64,000 nt of DNA from Paenibacillus glucanolyticus NBRC 15330 (GCF_004000885.1 NZ_BIMC01000023.1:27332-91331), one strand, 5' to 3'. Positions 8,624 through 16,198 are shown, counted from the first letter of the stretch. The notes: generated from the letters alone by a model not told the origin. Program-made: numbers and translations.

Positions 8624-9651
8624 AGGAACCCTCCCCCCATCGCCCAGGAGATTAGCTTCAATGATAGCAAGGAGACGCCAGAAATGCCTGCAAACCATGC
8701 AGCCACCTTGGCTTTGCTGATCGGCGGTTTGCCGACGACCTTACCCGTCTGACCATTCATCGCAAAGGTATGCTCGGATTTATTGTAGTCATAGTGAACC
8801 ATCCATACCGGAAGCAGCACATAATCGGCTTGTTTTAAAGTTGTATCGATCTGTTTGTTGGTGTAACTCACGGTTGTATAACCTGACACCGCTGTCGAAA
8901 TATAGGAATCAATGTAGGAGCTGATTTTTTCTTTGGCGCGTGGATAGAGCTGCTCGTCGTTCTGACTGTATTTCTCCGCTATGTAACCGGCAAGATACGG
9001 CGTCTTGAACTCCTTCAGCTGCTGATAGGGAAATGGCTCCAGCTTATCCATCAACTCATCGTTCATCTTCTCCGAAGCGTCAATTGGCACCTTCACATAG
9101 TTCAGGCGAATTTTCCGATAGATATCAAAATGCTGCGTTTCCGTGTACTGATAATCGCCTCTCGTGTAGGTTCTCACCTTCGTGCCGCGGGCATGAACCT
9201 CGACCCGGTTATGCAGTTCATACAACCAGAAGGGCACATACATCCCCGTAATGCCCTTGATGCGATCCGCGGTCATAAACCCGCCTGGCGTCAGCAGGCC
9301 GTTTCTGCACCATTTCTTGAAAGCCTTCATGGCCTCTTCCTTCGTAATCGAAAAAGGGATCACCATCACCGGAGCCAAATTACCGCTCAATCGATCGCTG
9401 AGCACAACGGCCGAACCGCAGAAGCTGCAGGTCGTTGCACTTGTCTCCGGTTCGGTCACGATGACAGCCCCGCAGCTGTTGCAATGATACTCCTTCACCT
9501 CGTCCTCGATAAAAACCTGCTTCTTCAGGGGATCCGGGATTTGCTCGATATTGTCTTTTCTACCGCAGCTTGGGCAGGATAACATCCCTGTATTACCGTC
9601 AAAAACCATGCCACTGCCGCAATTGGGGCATTTGTATTCAATAACCGGCAT
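8620..9651 (-). CDS. ydjG: Zinc-ribbon membrane protein (YdjG-like)
   Basis: A 343-residue protein with two N-terminal zinc ribbons (YKCPNCGSG...LSCPSCGRK and YHCNSCGAV...CSFCGSA, residues 6-32 and 54-80). A beta-rich central region follows (GMYVPFWLYEL, VHYDYNKSEHTFAMNGQTGK), and the protein ends in a single hydrophobic C-terminal segment (about 312-338). The start has a GAGGTGAG ribosome site. Its stop overlaps ydjH. In B. subtilis the homologue is part of the YdjGHI assembly that recruits PspA to the membrane. Confidence 0.83.
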   Translation of the reverse strand: MPVIEYKCPNCGSGMVFDGNTGMLSCPSCGRKDNIEQIPDPLKKQVFIEDEVKEYHCNSCGAVIVTEPETSATTCSFCGSAVVLSDRLSGNLAPVMVIPFSITKEEAMKAFKKWCRNGLLTPGGFMTADRIKGITGMYVPFWLYELHNRVEVHARGTKVRTYTRGDYQYTETQHFDIYRKIRLNYVKVPIDASEKMNDELMDKLEPFPYQQLKEFKTPYLAGYIAEKYSQNDEQLYPRAKEKISSYIDSYISTAVSGYTTVSYTNKQIDTTLKQADYVLLPVWMVHYDYNKSEHTFAMNGQTGKVVGKPPISKAKVAAWFAGISGVSLLSLKLISWAMGGGFL

Positions 9652-9678
9652 CTGCTCACCTCAATAACAAAGAAATGG

Positions 9679-10383
9679 TTAGTCCTTCTTATTCAGCTTT
9701 TCCTTCATGGCTTCCAGTTCATCCTCGGCATGGGGAGCCTTGGTTGAACCGGCTACGCCCTTCTCCATGTTCTTCTCCAATTCGGCGATCAGATCATCCA
9801 GATCATCTTCCTTAGCACCCGCACGAAGCTCAGCCAAGGCGATCGCTTCATCCAGCGCGCGGCTCGCCTTCTCTTCCATCGAATGAAAGGCTGAATTCGC
9901 GCCACCCGAGGAAGAGCGGGAATTTAATTCCTGCTGAGCCTTGGCAGCGGTCATTTTCCCTTTCAGCTCGGCATGGCGTGCTTCCAGCTGGCTCATATCC
10001 GATACAAGTTTATCCTGCATTCGCTTCATATTCGCGGCGTTTGAGGAAGCGGCATCATATGCAGCCTGCAAATCGTCCAGCTTCTCAGCCTGCACCGCTT
10101 TTCTCTGCAGGAACTTCAAGGCATCGTCCTCGTTCCCCGCTTCCACAGCCTTCTCCGCATATCGCTGCAGCTTCTTGATCTCGGCGCTGCACTCATCAAG
10201 CGCCCGCTTTGCCCTGCGCTCATCCGATAGCACGGAGGCCGTCTCCGCTTTCACCTTGCCCAGATCACTGCTCAAGCTCCGCATATAAGTATCCACTGTT
10301 TTCTCCGGATCTTCGGTCCGTTCCAACAATGAATTCACGTTGACCTTCATAATATCCTTAAACCTCGATAAGATTCCCATCAT
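9679..10383 (-). CDS. pspA: Phage-shock protein A family membrane-stress protein
   Basis: This 234-residue, almost entirely alpha-helical coiled-coil protein begins with the amphipathic helix typical of PspA/Vipp1 (GILSRFKDIMKVNVNSLL). Long charged helices with KxLDE/RAKRAL patterns follow. PspA/ESCRT-III-like proteins coat damaged inner membrane. It is the first gene of pspA-ydjGHI. The first of two adjacent ATG codons is taken as the start, with GAGGGGG 6 bases ahead; the second ATG is equally possible. The operon layout implies induction by envelope stress. Confidence 0.88.
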   Translation of the reverse strand: MMGILSRFKDIMKVNVNSLLERTEDPEKTVDTYMRSLSSDLGKVKAETASVLSDERRAKRALDECSAEIKKLQRYAEKAVEAGNEDDALKFLQRKAVQAEKLDDLQAAYDAASSNAANMKRMQDKLVSDMSQLEARHAELKGKMTAAKAQQELNSRSSSGGANSAFHSMEEKASRALDEAIALAELRAGAKEDDLDDLIAELEKNMEKGVAGSTKAPHAEDELEAMKEKLNKKD

Positions 10384-10420
10384 GAGTTTCCCCCTCGAAA
10401 AGTTTACATTTACCCTATAA

Positions 10421-10447
10421 TACCCTATGTACCGACGAAAGGTTTCA
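10421..10447 (-). promoter_or_regulatory. Possible ECF/sigma-W-like promoter of pspA operon
   Basis: Minus strand shows TGAAACCTTT at the -35 position and GGTATTA about 17 bases further on, 40 bases ahead of pspA. The -35 fits sigma-W (TGAAAC), which controls pspA in B. subtilis, but the -10 is not the expected CGTA. A TATTAT that sigma-A could use overlaps it. Confidence 0.4.
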
Positions 10448-10495
10448 TTTGCCGAAATTCGATGGAATATATGTAAATTTATAACTATTAATTAC

Positions 10496-10532
10496 AGAAA
10501 AGAACCCCCCGACCCTAAGGATCGGAGGGTTC
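10496..10532 (-). terminator. Terminator of hsp20
   Basis: Minus-strand stem GAACCCTCCGATC / GGTCGGGGGGTTC (mostly paired) followed by TTTT, directly after the hsp20 stop. Confidence 0.75.
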
Positions 10533-10540
10533 GTATAGGA

Positions 10541-10990
10541 TTAGATATCATCCCGAATCTGGATGCGTTTCTTACCGGAGTTAGGCTGCTTCGGTATTTC
10601 AAGCTTAAGCACCCCATCCTTCAGCGATGCCGAGATTTGGTCCTCCGCAATCTGCTGAACGTAAAATCTGCGGACATACTCGCCATAACGGCGTTCCTTC
10701 CGGACGATGTGCTGGTCCGTATCCTCTACGCTGTGATCTTCCTTGCGAACGGCTTTGATCGTTAAGTAAGGGTCAGCGTAGCTGATTTCGATGTCTTCTT
10801 TTTGGAAACCGGGCAGCTCCGCCTCAACCAGATAAGCCTGCTCACTCTCTTTAATGTCCGTCTTGAAGGACATCATCGAGCCCTTAAACGGCGCAAACAC
10901 GTCATCATTAAAGGCATCATGAAACGACTTCACCAGCTGACCGAAGGCATCTTCTCTGCGCTTCCCAAAAGGAATCAATTCAAACATCAT
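10541..10990 (-). CDS. Hsp20/alpha-crystallin small heat-shock protein
   Basis: This 149-residue protein has an N-terminal arm (1-40), an alpha-crystallin domain (about 42-135: KTDIKESEQAYLVEAELPGF, DGVLKLEIPK) and a C-terminal I-x-I motif (RIQIRD) used for oligomer assembly. It is an ATP-independent holdase that binds unfolding proteins. A well-formed sigma-A promoter and a CtsR operator lie immediately upstream, so it should be derepressed on heat or proteotoxic stress. It is monocistronic, between its own promoter and terminator. Confidence 0.92.
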   Translation of the reverse strand: MMFELIPFGKRREDAFGQLVKSFHDAFNDDVFAPFKGSMMSFKTDIKESEQAYLVEAELPGFQKEDIEISYADPYLTIKAVRKEDHSVEDTDQHIVRKERRYGEYVRRFYVQQIAEDQISASLKDGVLKLEIPKQPNSGKKRIQIRDDI

Positions 10991-11004
10991 CTATTTCCCC
11001 TTTC

Positions 11005-11021
11005 TTTGACCTTGTTTGACC
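11005..11021 (-). promoter_or_regulatory. CtsR operator of hsp20
   Basis: Minus strand reads GGTCAAA-CAA-GGTCAAA, an exact fit to the CtsR heptad direct repeat (RGTCAAA-NAN-RGTCAAA). It sits just downstream of the -10, over the likely transcription start. Confidence 0.85.
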
Positions 11022-11031
11022 TTACGCCTTT

Positions 11032-11060
11032 ATTATATGCCGGGAGAACGTAAATGCCAA
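11032..11060 (-). promoter_or_regulatory. Sigma-A promoter of hsp20
   Basis: Minus-strand TTGGCA, a 17-base spacer and TATAAT, with the CtsR box starting about 10 bases after the -10. Confidence 0.8.
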
Positions 11061-11138
11061 AACCGATTTAGAAGGAAAACAGACCAAAATAACGCGTTTT
11101 CAGCCAATTTACGTGGGTAATTTAGTTTGATCTTTTCG

Positions 11139-11155
11139 TTTGACCTTTTTTGACC
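11139..11155 (-). promoter_or_regulatory. Second CtsR operator, upstream
   Basis: Minus strand reads GGTCAAA-AAA-GGTCAAA, again a perfect CtsR heptad repeat. It is about 80 bases upstream of the hsp20 -35. A decayed third half site (GATCAAA) is adjacent. Two boxes may allow cooperative or looped repression. Confidence 0.7.
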
Positions 11156-11210
11156 TTCGGACTTATTCACTCTGGATTCATTTGAATTCGTTCTCATTAA
11201 GCAGCGTGAT

Positions 11211-11242
11211 ATTAAAGAAAAGGACATCCCTGAGGATGCCCT
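11211..11242 (-). terminator. Terminator of excisionase-like gene
   Basis: Minus-strand stem GGGCATCC-TCAG-GGATGTCC followed by TTTTCTTT, 12 bases after the stop of the small DNA-binding protein gene. Confidence 0.7.
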
Positions 11243-11253
11243 TCCATATCGGC

Positions 11254-11481
11254 TTATCGTTTCTTCATAATCTGATCGATTTCACTCTTCAACAAAAGGT
11301 ATCGATGCACGCTTCGCATGATCGGAACTTTGGTTAGCTTATTCTGATCGACATAGCTTTTCATTTGATCCTTAGACAGACCTAACAAATTACCTGCTTC
11401 AGAAACGGTTAATACCACTTCGTTGCTTGTCGCATTAAACGTTTTCTTCACCTTTAGATTCCAATCCTCGAATACCTGCAT
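11254..11481 (-). CDS. Small excisionase/MerR-like helix-turn-helix protein
   Basis: A 75-residue protein. Residues about 22-70 form a winged-helix DNA-binding domain of the excisionase/MerR N-terminal type (LTVSEAGNLLGLSKDQMKSYV, then KLTKVPIMRSVHRYLLLKSEI). No partner integrase or recombinase is near, so it is more likely a chromosomal regulator or stress-linked DNA-binding protein than a phage excisionase. It has its own terminator and lies between the hsp20 region and ydjO/csp. Target unknown. Confidence 0.7.
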   Translation of the reverse strand: MQVFEDWNLKVKKTFNATSNEVVLTVSEAGNLLGLSKDQMKSYVDQNKLTKVPIMRSVHRYLLLKSEIDQIMKKR

Positions 11482-11558
11482 GAGATTCTCAACCTTTCTT
11501 ATACTTAACTAATGAAACGAACAAACCATCTTCTATCGGAATTGCAGGAGCCTGCCTC

Positions 11559-11801
11559 TTACGATTTAGTATCCTTGCGCTGATTCTTGCGGTAAAGTTT
11601 GATTTGCTGATCGGACGAAACGAGTATCGGCAAAATCTTATTGCTGCTGACCATGGACGACGCGCACTGTGAACAAACGGGAACTTCCTTGAACGAGAAG
11701 CTGTCTCGAATCCAACCGTTGCACCCTTCCTTCGTACAGGACCAAATGGCGGTCAACTCTTCTGGCAAATTTTCCAGTGGTCTATTCCAAGAGTAAGACA
11801 T
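11559..11801 (-). CDS. ydjO: Cold-inducible zinc-binding protein (YdjO-like)
   Basis: This 80-residue protein has two Cys pairs that can bind zinc (WSCTKEGCNGW and PVCSQCASSM) and a basic tail (KLYRKNQRKDTKS). Length, cysteine spacing and the W-C-x4-C-N-G-W motif fit the YdjO 'cold-inducible' family. It lies directly downstream of a cold-shock protein gene on the same strand, separated by a terminator, a neighbourhood that supports the call. Molecular function is unknown. Confidence 0.75.
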   Translation of the reverse strand: MSYSWNRPLENLPEELTAIWSCTKEGCNGWIRDSFSFKEVPVCSQCASSMVSSNKILPILVSSDQQIKLYRKNQRKDTKS

Positions 11802-11865
11802 TGAATTTCCCCCTTAGCTACATTTTTAACGCCCTCATTGCCCTTTTACAAAGCTTGCCTTTTAT

Positions 11866-11896
11866 AAAAAAATCCCCAAACGATACGTTTGGGGAT
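11866..11896 (-). terminator. Terminator of csp
   Basis: Minus-strand stem ATCCCCAAACG / CGTTTGGGGAT followed by seven T, immediately after the csp stop codon. Confidence 0.85.
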
Positions 11897-11908
11897 CCTT
11901 TCAGAAAT

Positions 11909-12109
11909 CTACAGTTTTACAACGTTCTCGGCTTGCTGTCCGCGGTTACCTTGGACTACGTTAAATTCAACGCGTTGTCCTTCGTCCAGCGACTTGAAAC
12001 CGTCACCTGTGATCGCACTAAAGTGTACGAATACGTCTTCTCCACCTTCAACCTCAATGAAGCCAAATCCTTTTTCTGCGTTAAACCATTTCACTGTTCC
12101 TGTTTGCAT
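11909..12109 (-). CDS. cspB: CspA-family cold-shock RNA chaperone
   Basis: A complete 66-residue cold-shock domain with both RNA-binding motifs (KGFGFI and VFVHFSAI) and the WFNAEKG start. Such proteins bind single-stranded RNA and DNA, melt structures and keep translation going at low temperature. It has an AGGAGGTG ribosome site, a consensus sigma-A promoter about 135 bases upstream, and a long leader containing a terminator-like hairpin. The leader suggests post-initiation control by temperature or by Csp itself. cspB is used as the generic family name; the paralogue cannot be told from sequence alone. Confidence 0.92.
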   Translation of the reverse strand: MQTGTVKWFNAEKGFGFIEVEGGEDVFVHFSAITGDGFKSLDEGQRVEFNVVQGNRGQQAENVVKL

Positions 12110-12150
12110 AGAAACACCTCCTAAATTTATATGATTTTCTCATTTTGGTT

Positions 12151-12219
12151 AAAAAACAAAAAATTCACATATTGAACAAGGTTAATAATCAAAATAATAA
12201 CCCTCTGCAATATGTGAAT
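12151..12219 (-). promoter_or_regulatory. Terminator-like hairpin in the csp 5' leader
   Basis: In the RNA, ATTCACATATTG pairs perfectly with CAATATGTGAAT, with an inner GGTTA/TAACC stem, followed by TTTTTTGTTTTTT. It lies between the csp promoter (TSS near 12238) and the csp ribosome site, so it is inside the leader rather than at the end of the upstream gene, which has its own terminator. It could be an attenuator or an RNA thermosensor. Confidence 0.65.
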
Positions 12220-12244
12220 CCCAGGTCAAAATCCCAATAAACTT

Positions 12245-12273
12245 ATTATACCCCAAGGGTCAGGAAATAGCAA
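12245..12273 (-). promoter_or_regulatory. Sigma-A promoter of csp
   Basis: Minus-strand TTGCTA, 17-base spacer, TATAAT. The predicted start near 12238 gives a leader of about 130 nt. Confidence 0.7.
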
Positions 12274-12344
12274 ATGATAAATCATTTCCAATAACATCTA
12301 CACAATTAACGTAAATAAATAAGGTAAACATCGTTTTAAAGATG

Positions 12345-12374
12345 AAGAAGAAGCCCGCTCCTCGAGCGGACTTC
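12345..12374 (-). terminator. Terminator of the GH3 glycosidase gene
   Basis: Minus-strand stem GAAGTCCGCTC / GAGCGGGCTTC with a short GAG loop and a T/C-rich tail, about 60 bases past the GH3 stop. Confidence 0.6.
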
Positions 12375-12432
12375 TAATATTTCACAAAGACAATGGCATA
12401 CAGATCATGCAGCGTTTTACCAACGATGCTGT

Positions 12433-15219
12433 CTAAACCCGTTTAAATTCAATCCAATCGATCTGTAGGCCAGGTTTGACAAAATCCAGCTTCATCTCAT
12501 AATTACCGGCCTCCAACCGGACTTTGACGAGCTTCTGTTTGATCCATCTGCCGTCCGTGCCGTTCGTTTGAATCGTTGTCACCGGCTGATCATTCAGCGT
12601 CACGTTGCACGCGCTTTGCGCCAGCTCGGATTCCGGCGACATGATGCGTACAATGATGCGGTATTCGCCAGGCTCCTCCACGTTCACATAAGTCGATCCG
12701 CCTGCGGCAGGCTTCACCTGCATATTCCCGGATAAGGTCTGAGCCTGTTCCGGCGAGAGGGAACGATTGGATTTAAAAGCACCAACGGCCTCCTCCTTCA
12801 CCTGTTTCCTGGAGAATACCGGAGCGTGCATCAGAAATTCGCATATGTTCATCGCGTTGCGCTGCAGCTCCCCACGGGTAAGCGTACCATTTTCGAGGGA
12901 TTCCAGCGTATTGTCTTCCCACGCATTGATTTCCGCGCCATAGTTCATGACCACCATGTACAGATCATTTTGCGCCCGGATCATCCAGTTCGTATTTTTT
13001 CGATCAGCTGGACCCCCGTTTACCACATCATTCATAATGGCCCACCAGTCGGTCATCACAATGCCTTGAAAACCCCACTCCCCGCGCAGGATCGTAGTAT
13101 TCAGATCATAGTTGGATGCTGCCCAGTGCCCGTTAATCGGGTTATAGGAGGTCATGATGCAATTCGCCCCGCCCTGCTTCACCGCAATTTCGAAGCCTTT
13201 CAAATAAATCTCGCGAAGGGCTCGTTCGGACACAATCGCATCCACCTTACTCCGATGTTTTTCCTGGTTATTGCAGGCAAAATGCTTCAGAGTAGCGTTG
13301 GAGCCGCCCTTCATAATCCCGCGCGTGCACGCCGCAGCAAATGCCCCGGAGATCAGCGGATCTTCCGAGAAATATTCGAAGTTTCGTCCATTCAGCGGAC
13401 TCCGCCGAATGTTCAGTCCCGGTCCAAGCAGCGCATCAATGTTGTAACTGAGCAGTTCCCGGCCTTCCATAACATACAGCTCTTCGACCAGTTCCGTATT
13501 CCAGGTCGCTGCGAGCAGGGTGCCAATCGCAACCTGTGTGGCCTGCTGTCCGCTGTCCATCCGAATCCCGGACGGGCCATCCGCCGTACAAGCCACCGGA
13601 ATTCCGTAGTCGAGCAAGCTGTCGCTTAACCCGCCGAATGCGGAGGCCGTTCCCGCTGTCACCAGCGGACTGCTCATGCCCTCCCCTCTGACAATCACCG
13701 CGAGATCCTGGTCGCTAAGCTGAGCGACAAAGTCCTCCATGCTGGCTTTGCCCTCATAGACATCCCTCAATGTATAGCCGCGATTACCCGTTTGCTCCAA
13801 GGCAGCGGGCAGATTATGCTGGACCCGGTCCGCCATGGATACCTTGCGCTGCGGAACTTCCTCGAAGATCAGTTCATAGGAGCCGTCATCCTTGCGGGCA
13901 CCCGGCTTCATTCTTGTGAAGCTTTCCGTTGGCGCCATGGCTTCCTGAAGCTGCTCCACCACTTGAAGCGTATCCACCACGTAGCCGCTGTGACCCTCCA
14001 TACCGATGGGCTCCACGCTTCTCACGCTGGTTCCCACGTACAAGTTATAGATCCCGGCTTCTAACACATACGCGGAAGGCTGCCCCGTCACACCGGCATC
14101 ATCATAAGAAGCCATTGCATGAACCGGGAAGCTGATCGTAAGCTGCTGCGAATCGCCCGGTTGAAGCTCCCGCGTCTTACCGAATGCGGCCAACACTTTG
14201 GCGGGCTGACCCAGCTTTCCTTGCGGCGCTTCGTAATAAACCTGCACGACCTCTTTACCTGCATAGGTGGACCCTGTATTTTTTACGTTTACACGGACTT
14301 CAATGGATTCTTCACCATCTTTGACCGTTCGCTTGGCTTCTTCAAGGGCAACTTCGAATTCGGTATAGGACAATCCGAAGCCGAACTCATACTGAACTTG
14401 GCTGGGTCGAAACGTTTCGAAAAAACGGTACCCTACATAAATGTCTTCCTGATACAGGTTCTTCTGTTCATTGCCATAGTTACGGGTGGATGGATAATCC
14501 TCGATCGAATAAGCAATGGTGTCGGTTAACTTCCCGCTAGGGGTCACCTCACCGACCAATACGTCCGCAATCGCGTTGCCACCTTCCATGCCACCGTGCC
14601 AAGCGTAAATGACACTGGAAATCGGGTGTGCGTAACCTTCATCATTCATCCAGCTCATATCAATAATATTGGATACATTCAATACAACAACGGTCTTATC
14701 AAAATATGCTGTCACCTGCTTCAGCATCGCTTGTTCCTCTGCCGTTAACTGGTAGCTGCCGGACTCGTCGGCATTATCCTGGTCTTCTCCCGCGGTGCGG
14801 CCGATTACGACAATCGCTTTGTCGGATATATGTCTTGCTGTGGATACCAGTTCATCCGTTAGAGGCATTTCCTTCTGGTGCCACGGCTCAGCCGCCCAGC
14901 CACCACCGCCATTATCGAAGGGGTTCTGCTCAATCCACTGTTCATAGGCAGCTGCTAATTCCTCGTTAATCGCAATGCTTTTCTTATCCCGAAGTCCGTC
15001 AAGCAGATTCGTGGTATGGGAAACATGAACACTCCCTCCCGAACCGGTACCGCTGCGGTAATAGTTAATCTGCGTTCTGCCAAAAACGGATACGGTATCG
15101 TGTGCTTGAAGAGGAAGCACCTGTCCTTCATTCTGTAACAGTACGGCACCTTCGGCGGCGACTTTTCGGCTGAATTCAGCAAAGCCTTCCAAAGGAACTC
15201 CTAATCTCTCTATGCTCAA
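12433..15219 (-). CDS. Domain-permuted GH3 beta-glycosidase with C-terminal carbohydrate-binding module
   Basis: A 928-residue protein that begins at a TTG with TTAGGAGGG ahead. The usual GH3 order is reversed: the GH3 C-terminal domain comes first (about 20-250, SGSYQLTAEEQAML, GKLTDTIAY), then an Fn3-like domain (about 270-410), then the TIM-barrel domain (about 500-770; CTADGPSGIRM, KHFACNNQEKHR). The likely nucleophile is the Asp in GIVMTDWWA. The last 95 residues resemble a CBM6/35-like beta-sandwich. No signal peptide is seen, so it is probably intracellular and hydrolyses imported oligosaccharides. This permuted arrangement is known in some beta-glucosidases and related enzymes. Substrate cannot be assigned. 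Confidence 0.85.
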   Translation of the reverse strand: MSIERLGVPLEGFAEFSRKVAAEGAVLLQNEGQVLPLQAHDTVSVFGRTQINYYRSGTGSGGSVHVSHTTNLLDGLRDKKSIAINEELAAAYEQWIEQNPFDNGGGGWAAEPWHQKEMPLTDELVSTARHISDKAIVVIGRTAGEDQDNADESGSYQLTAEEQAMLKQVTAYFDKTVVVLNVSNIIDMSWMNDEGYAHPISSVIYAWHGGMEGGNAIADVLVGEVTPSGKLTDTIAYSIEDYPSTRNYGNEQKNLYQEDIYVGYRFFETFRPSQVQYEFGFGLSYTEFEVALEEAKRTVKDGEESIEVRVNVKNTGSTYAGKEVVQVYYEAPQGKLGQPAKVLAAFGKTRELQPGDSQQLTISFPVHAMASYDDAGVTGQPSAYVLEAGIYNLYVGTSVRSVEPIGMEGHSGYVVDTLQVVEQLQEAMAPTESFTRMKPGARKDDGSYELIFEEVPQRKVSMADRVQHNLPAALEQTGNRGYTLRDVYEGKASMEDFVAQLSDQDLAVIVRGEGMSSPLVTAGTASAFGGLSDSLLDYGIPVACTADGPSGIRMDSGQQATQVAIGTLLAATWNTELVEELYVMEGRELLSYNIDALLGPGLNIRRSPLNGRNFEYFSEDPLISGAFAAACTRGIMKGGSNATLKHFACNNQEKHRSKVDAIVSERALREIYLKGFEIAVKQGGANCIMTSYNPINGHWAASNYDLNTTILRGEWGFQGIVMTDWWAIMNDVVNGGPADRKNTNWMIRAQNDLYMVVMNYGAEINAWEDNTLESLENGTLTRGELQRNAMNICEFLMHAPVFSRKQVKEEAVGAFKSNRSLSPEQAQTLSGNMQVKPAAGGSTYVNVEEPGEYRIIVRIMSPESELAQSACNVTLNDQPVTTIQTNGTDGRWIKQKLVKVRLEAGNYEMKLDFVKPGLQIDWIEFKRV

Positions 15220-15479
15220 TAGATTCCCTCCTAATAAATAATCGACATCTATTCACTATCATAGTAACAAATTCTGTATATGAATATGTAAAAAACTCTT
15301 GTAAGGAAATTCTTATCCTATTTCTTGCAAATAAAATAATTACGATCGAATGGTGAAGCTGGTATACTTGAAGGTATAACGTTTATCTTGATTGGATTGG
15401 CACGCTTTTTTTGAGAATATAACTGCGAATGGATCTAGTACCTTAATATAATCTGCTTTCAATAAAAGGAGGCACTCCC
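15220..15479. other. Divergent intergenic region, no gene
   Basis: AT-rich DNA between the minus-strand GH3 gene and a plus-strand small gene. Minus strand has TATGAT about 45 bases before the GH3 start with a poor -35. Plus strand has TTGGCA and TATAAC at 15-base spacing ahead of the small ORF. No clear operator was found. Confidence 0.3.
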
Positions 15480-15611
15480 TTGAAGATCATCTCCAGGCTG
15501 TTTTCTGAGTACTTGCTTATCCCCCGGCCTTTTCGCTTATTGATTTTATGGGGCTGGATTTTCCTCTTTTTTGCCATTGGAATTAAGCTCAATTGGTTTT
15601 TTAACTTTTAA
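15480..15611 (+). CDS. 43-residue membrane protein, TTG start
   Basis: AAAGGAGG lies 7 bases before a TTG that opens a 43-codon frame ending in TAA. The product has a short amphipathic basic start (KIISRLFSEYLL, PRPFR) and one strong transmembrane helix (about 20-38, WGWIFLFFAIGIKL) with an aromatic C-terminus (NWFFNF). The ribosome site and composition argue for a real gene. No family is recognised. A small palindrome (ACCTCCATATTGGAGGT) follows the stop. Confidence 0.55.
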   Translation: MKIISRLFSEYLLIPRPFRLLILWGWIFLFFAIGIKLNWFFNF

Positions 15612-15759
15612 CAACGTACAACCTCCATATTGGAGGTACGACAAAATACAACGATTAAGAATCCCATCTGCGATGGCGGAAATCACAACCCATTACTAAG
15701 AAATTGCAGGTAGTCTCCTGGTTCAAATAAAAATTCAATTGCTAAACCAGATATTCCTA

Positions 15760-15951
15760 TTAAAACACCATACAGAATATGAACTTTTTCTCGCTTAACT
15801 TTGTTTTTTCAAAGATAACAATTAATGATATAAGAATCACCAAATAAACAAGATTACTGGCACTACTTTCTTTAACAAAGTTAGATAAGAATAAAGAAAC
15901 ACCAAGAGCAAACAAAAACAACGGTATTCTTAAGGTTACCATTTTATTCAT
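15760..15951 (-). CDS. 63-residue membrane protein downstream of a structured leader
   Basis: An ATG frame with GGAAGGAGT 6 bases ahead encodes two hydrophobic helices (about 8-25 and 33-48) joined by KESSAS, then a Lys-rich stretch and a hydrophobic end. It is AT-rich compared with its neighbours. About 70 bases upstream of its ribosome site is an intrinsic terminator, preceded by two stable hairpins and a promoter. It may therefore be controlled by premature termination. Function unknown. Confidence 0.45.
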   Translation of the reverse strand: MNKMVTLRIPLFLFALGVSLFLSNFVKESSASNLVYLVILISLIVIFEKTKLSEKKFIFCMVF

Positions 15952-16020
15952 AAACTCCTTCCTTTCTGGGTGCTCAGTGTGCGGAAGCTGTATCGATGGA
16001 TTCGTCGGAAGCTAAACAAG

Positions 16021-16163
16021 CAAAAAACCACCGTGTAAGGTTGGAGCCTGTTTACAGTGGTTTGTCGTTAGATGATTAAATTATGTCTCAAACGCATGCC
16101 GTGGGTTTCACAGCCTTTGATCCTGAACTTTAGAGTCTTCACCGTTCCCGCGGTGAGGGCTCT
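16021..16163 (-). ncRNA. Candidate structured leader RNA or small RNA
   Basis: A roughly 143-nt minus-strand transcript is predicted, starting 6-7 bases after TATAAT. It has hairpin 1 (AGAGCCCTCACCG / CGGTGAAGACTCT, 16132-16163), hairpin 2 (GCTGTG / CACGGC, 16098-16114), an unpaired linker, and a terminal hairpin (AAACCAC.. / ..GTGGTTT) followed by six T (16022-16063). No ORF is inside. It fits either a stand-alone sRNA or a riboswitch-like leader for the 63-residue membrane protein gene at 15951. It does not match T-box, SAM, TPP, FMN, lysine, purine, glycine or c-di-GMP-I consensus motifs as I recall them. Confidence 0.5.
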
Positions 16164-16169
16164 ATTTCT

Positions 16170-16198
16170 ATTATAGTTAGTAATACTACGACGCAATT
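16170..16198 (-). promoter_or_regulatory. Promoter of candidate leader RNA
   Basis: Minus-strand -10 TATAAT is exact. The -35 is weak: AATTGC at 17-base spacing, or TTGCGT at 15. Confidence 0.45.

Noticed and set aside
10421..10447. Firm call of a sigma-W promoter for pspA
   Set aside because: The -35 TGAAAC fits but the -10 CGTA is absent at the right spacing, so it is listed only as a possible ECF promoter.
12826..13629. 267-codon plus-strand frame within the GH3 gene
   Set aside because: It is antisense to the glycosidase barrel domain, with no ribosome site or recognisable motif.
16021..16198. T-box or common riboswitch interpretation of the leader RNA
   Set aside because: No AGGGUGG-type antiterminator motif, and none of the core motifs of SAM-I, TPP, FMN, lysine, purine, glycine or c-di-GMP-I aptamers were found, so only 'candidate structured RNA' is claimed.
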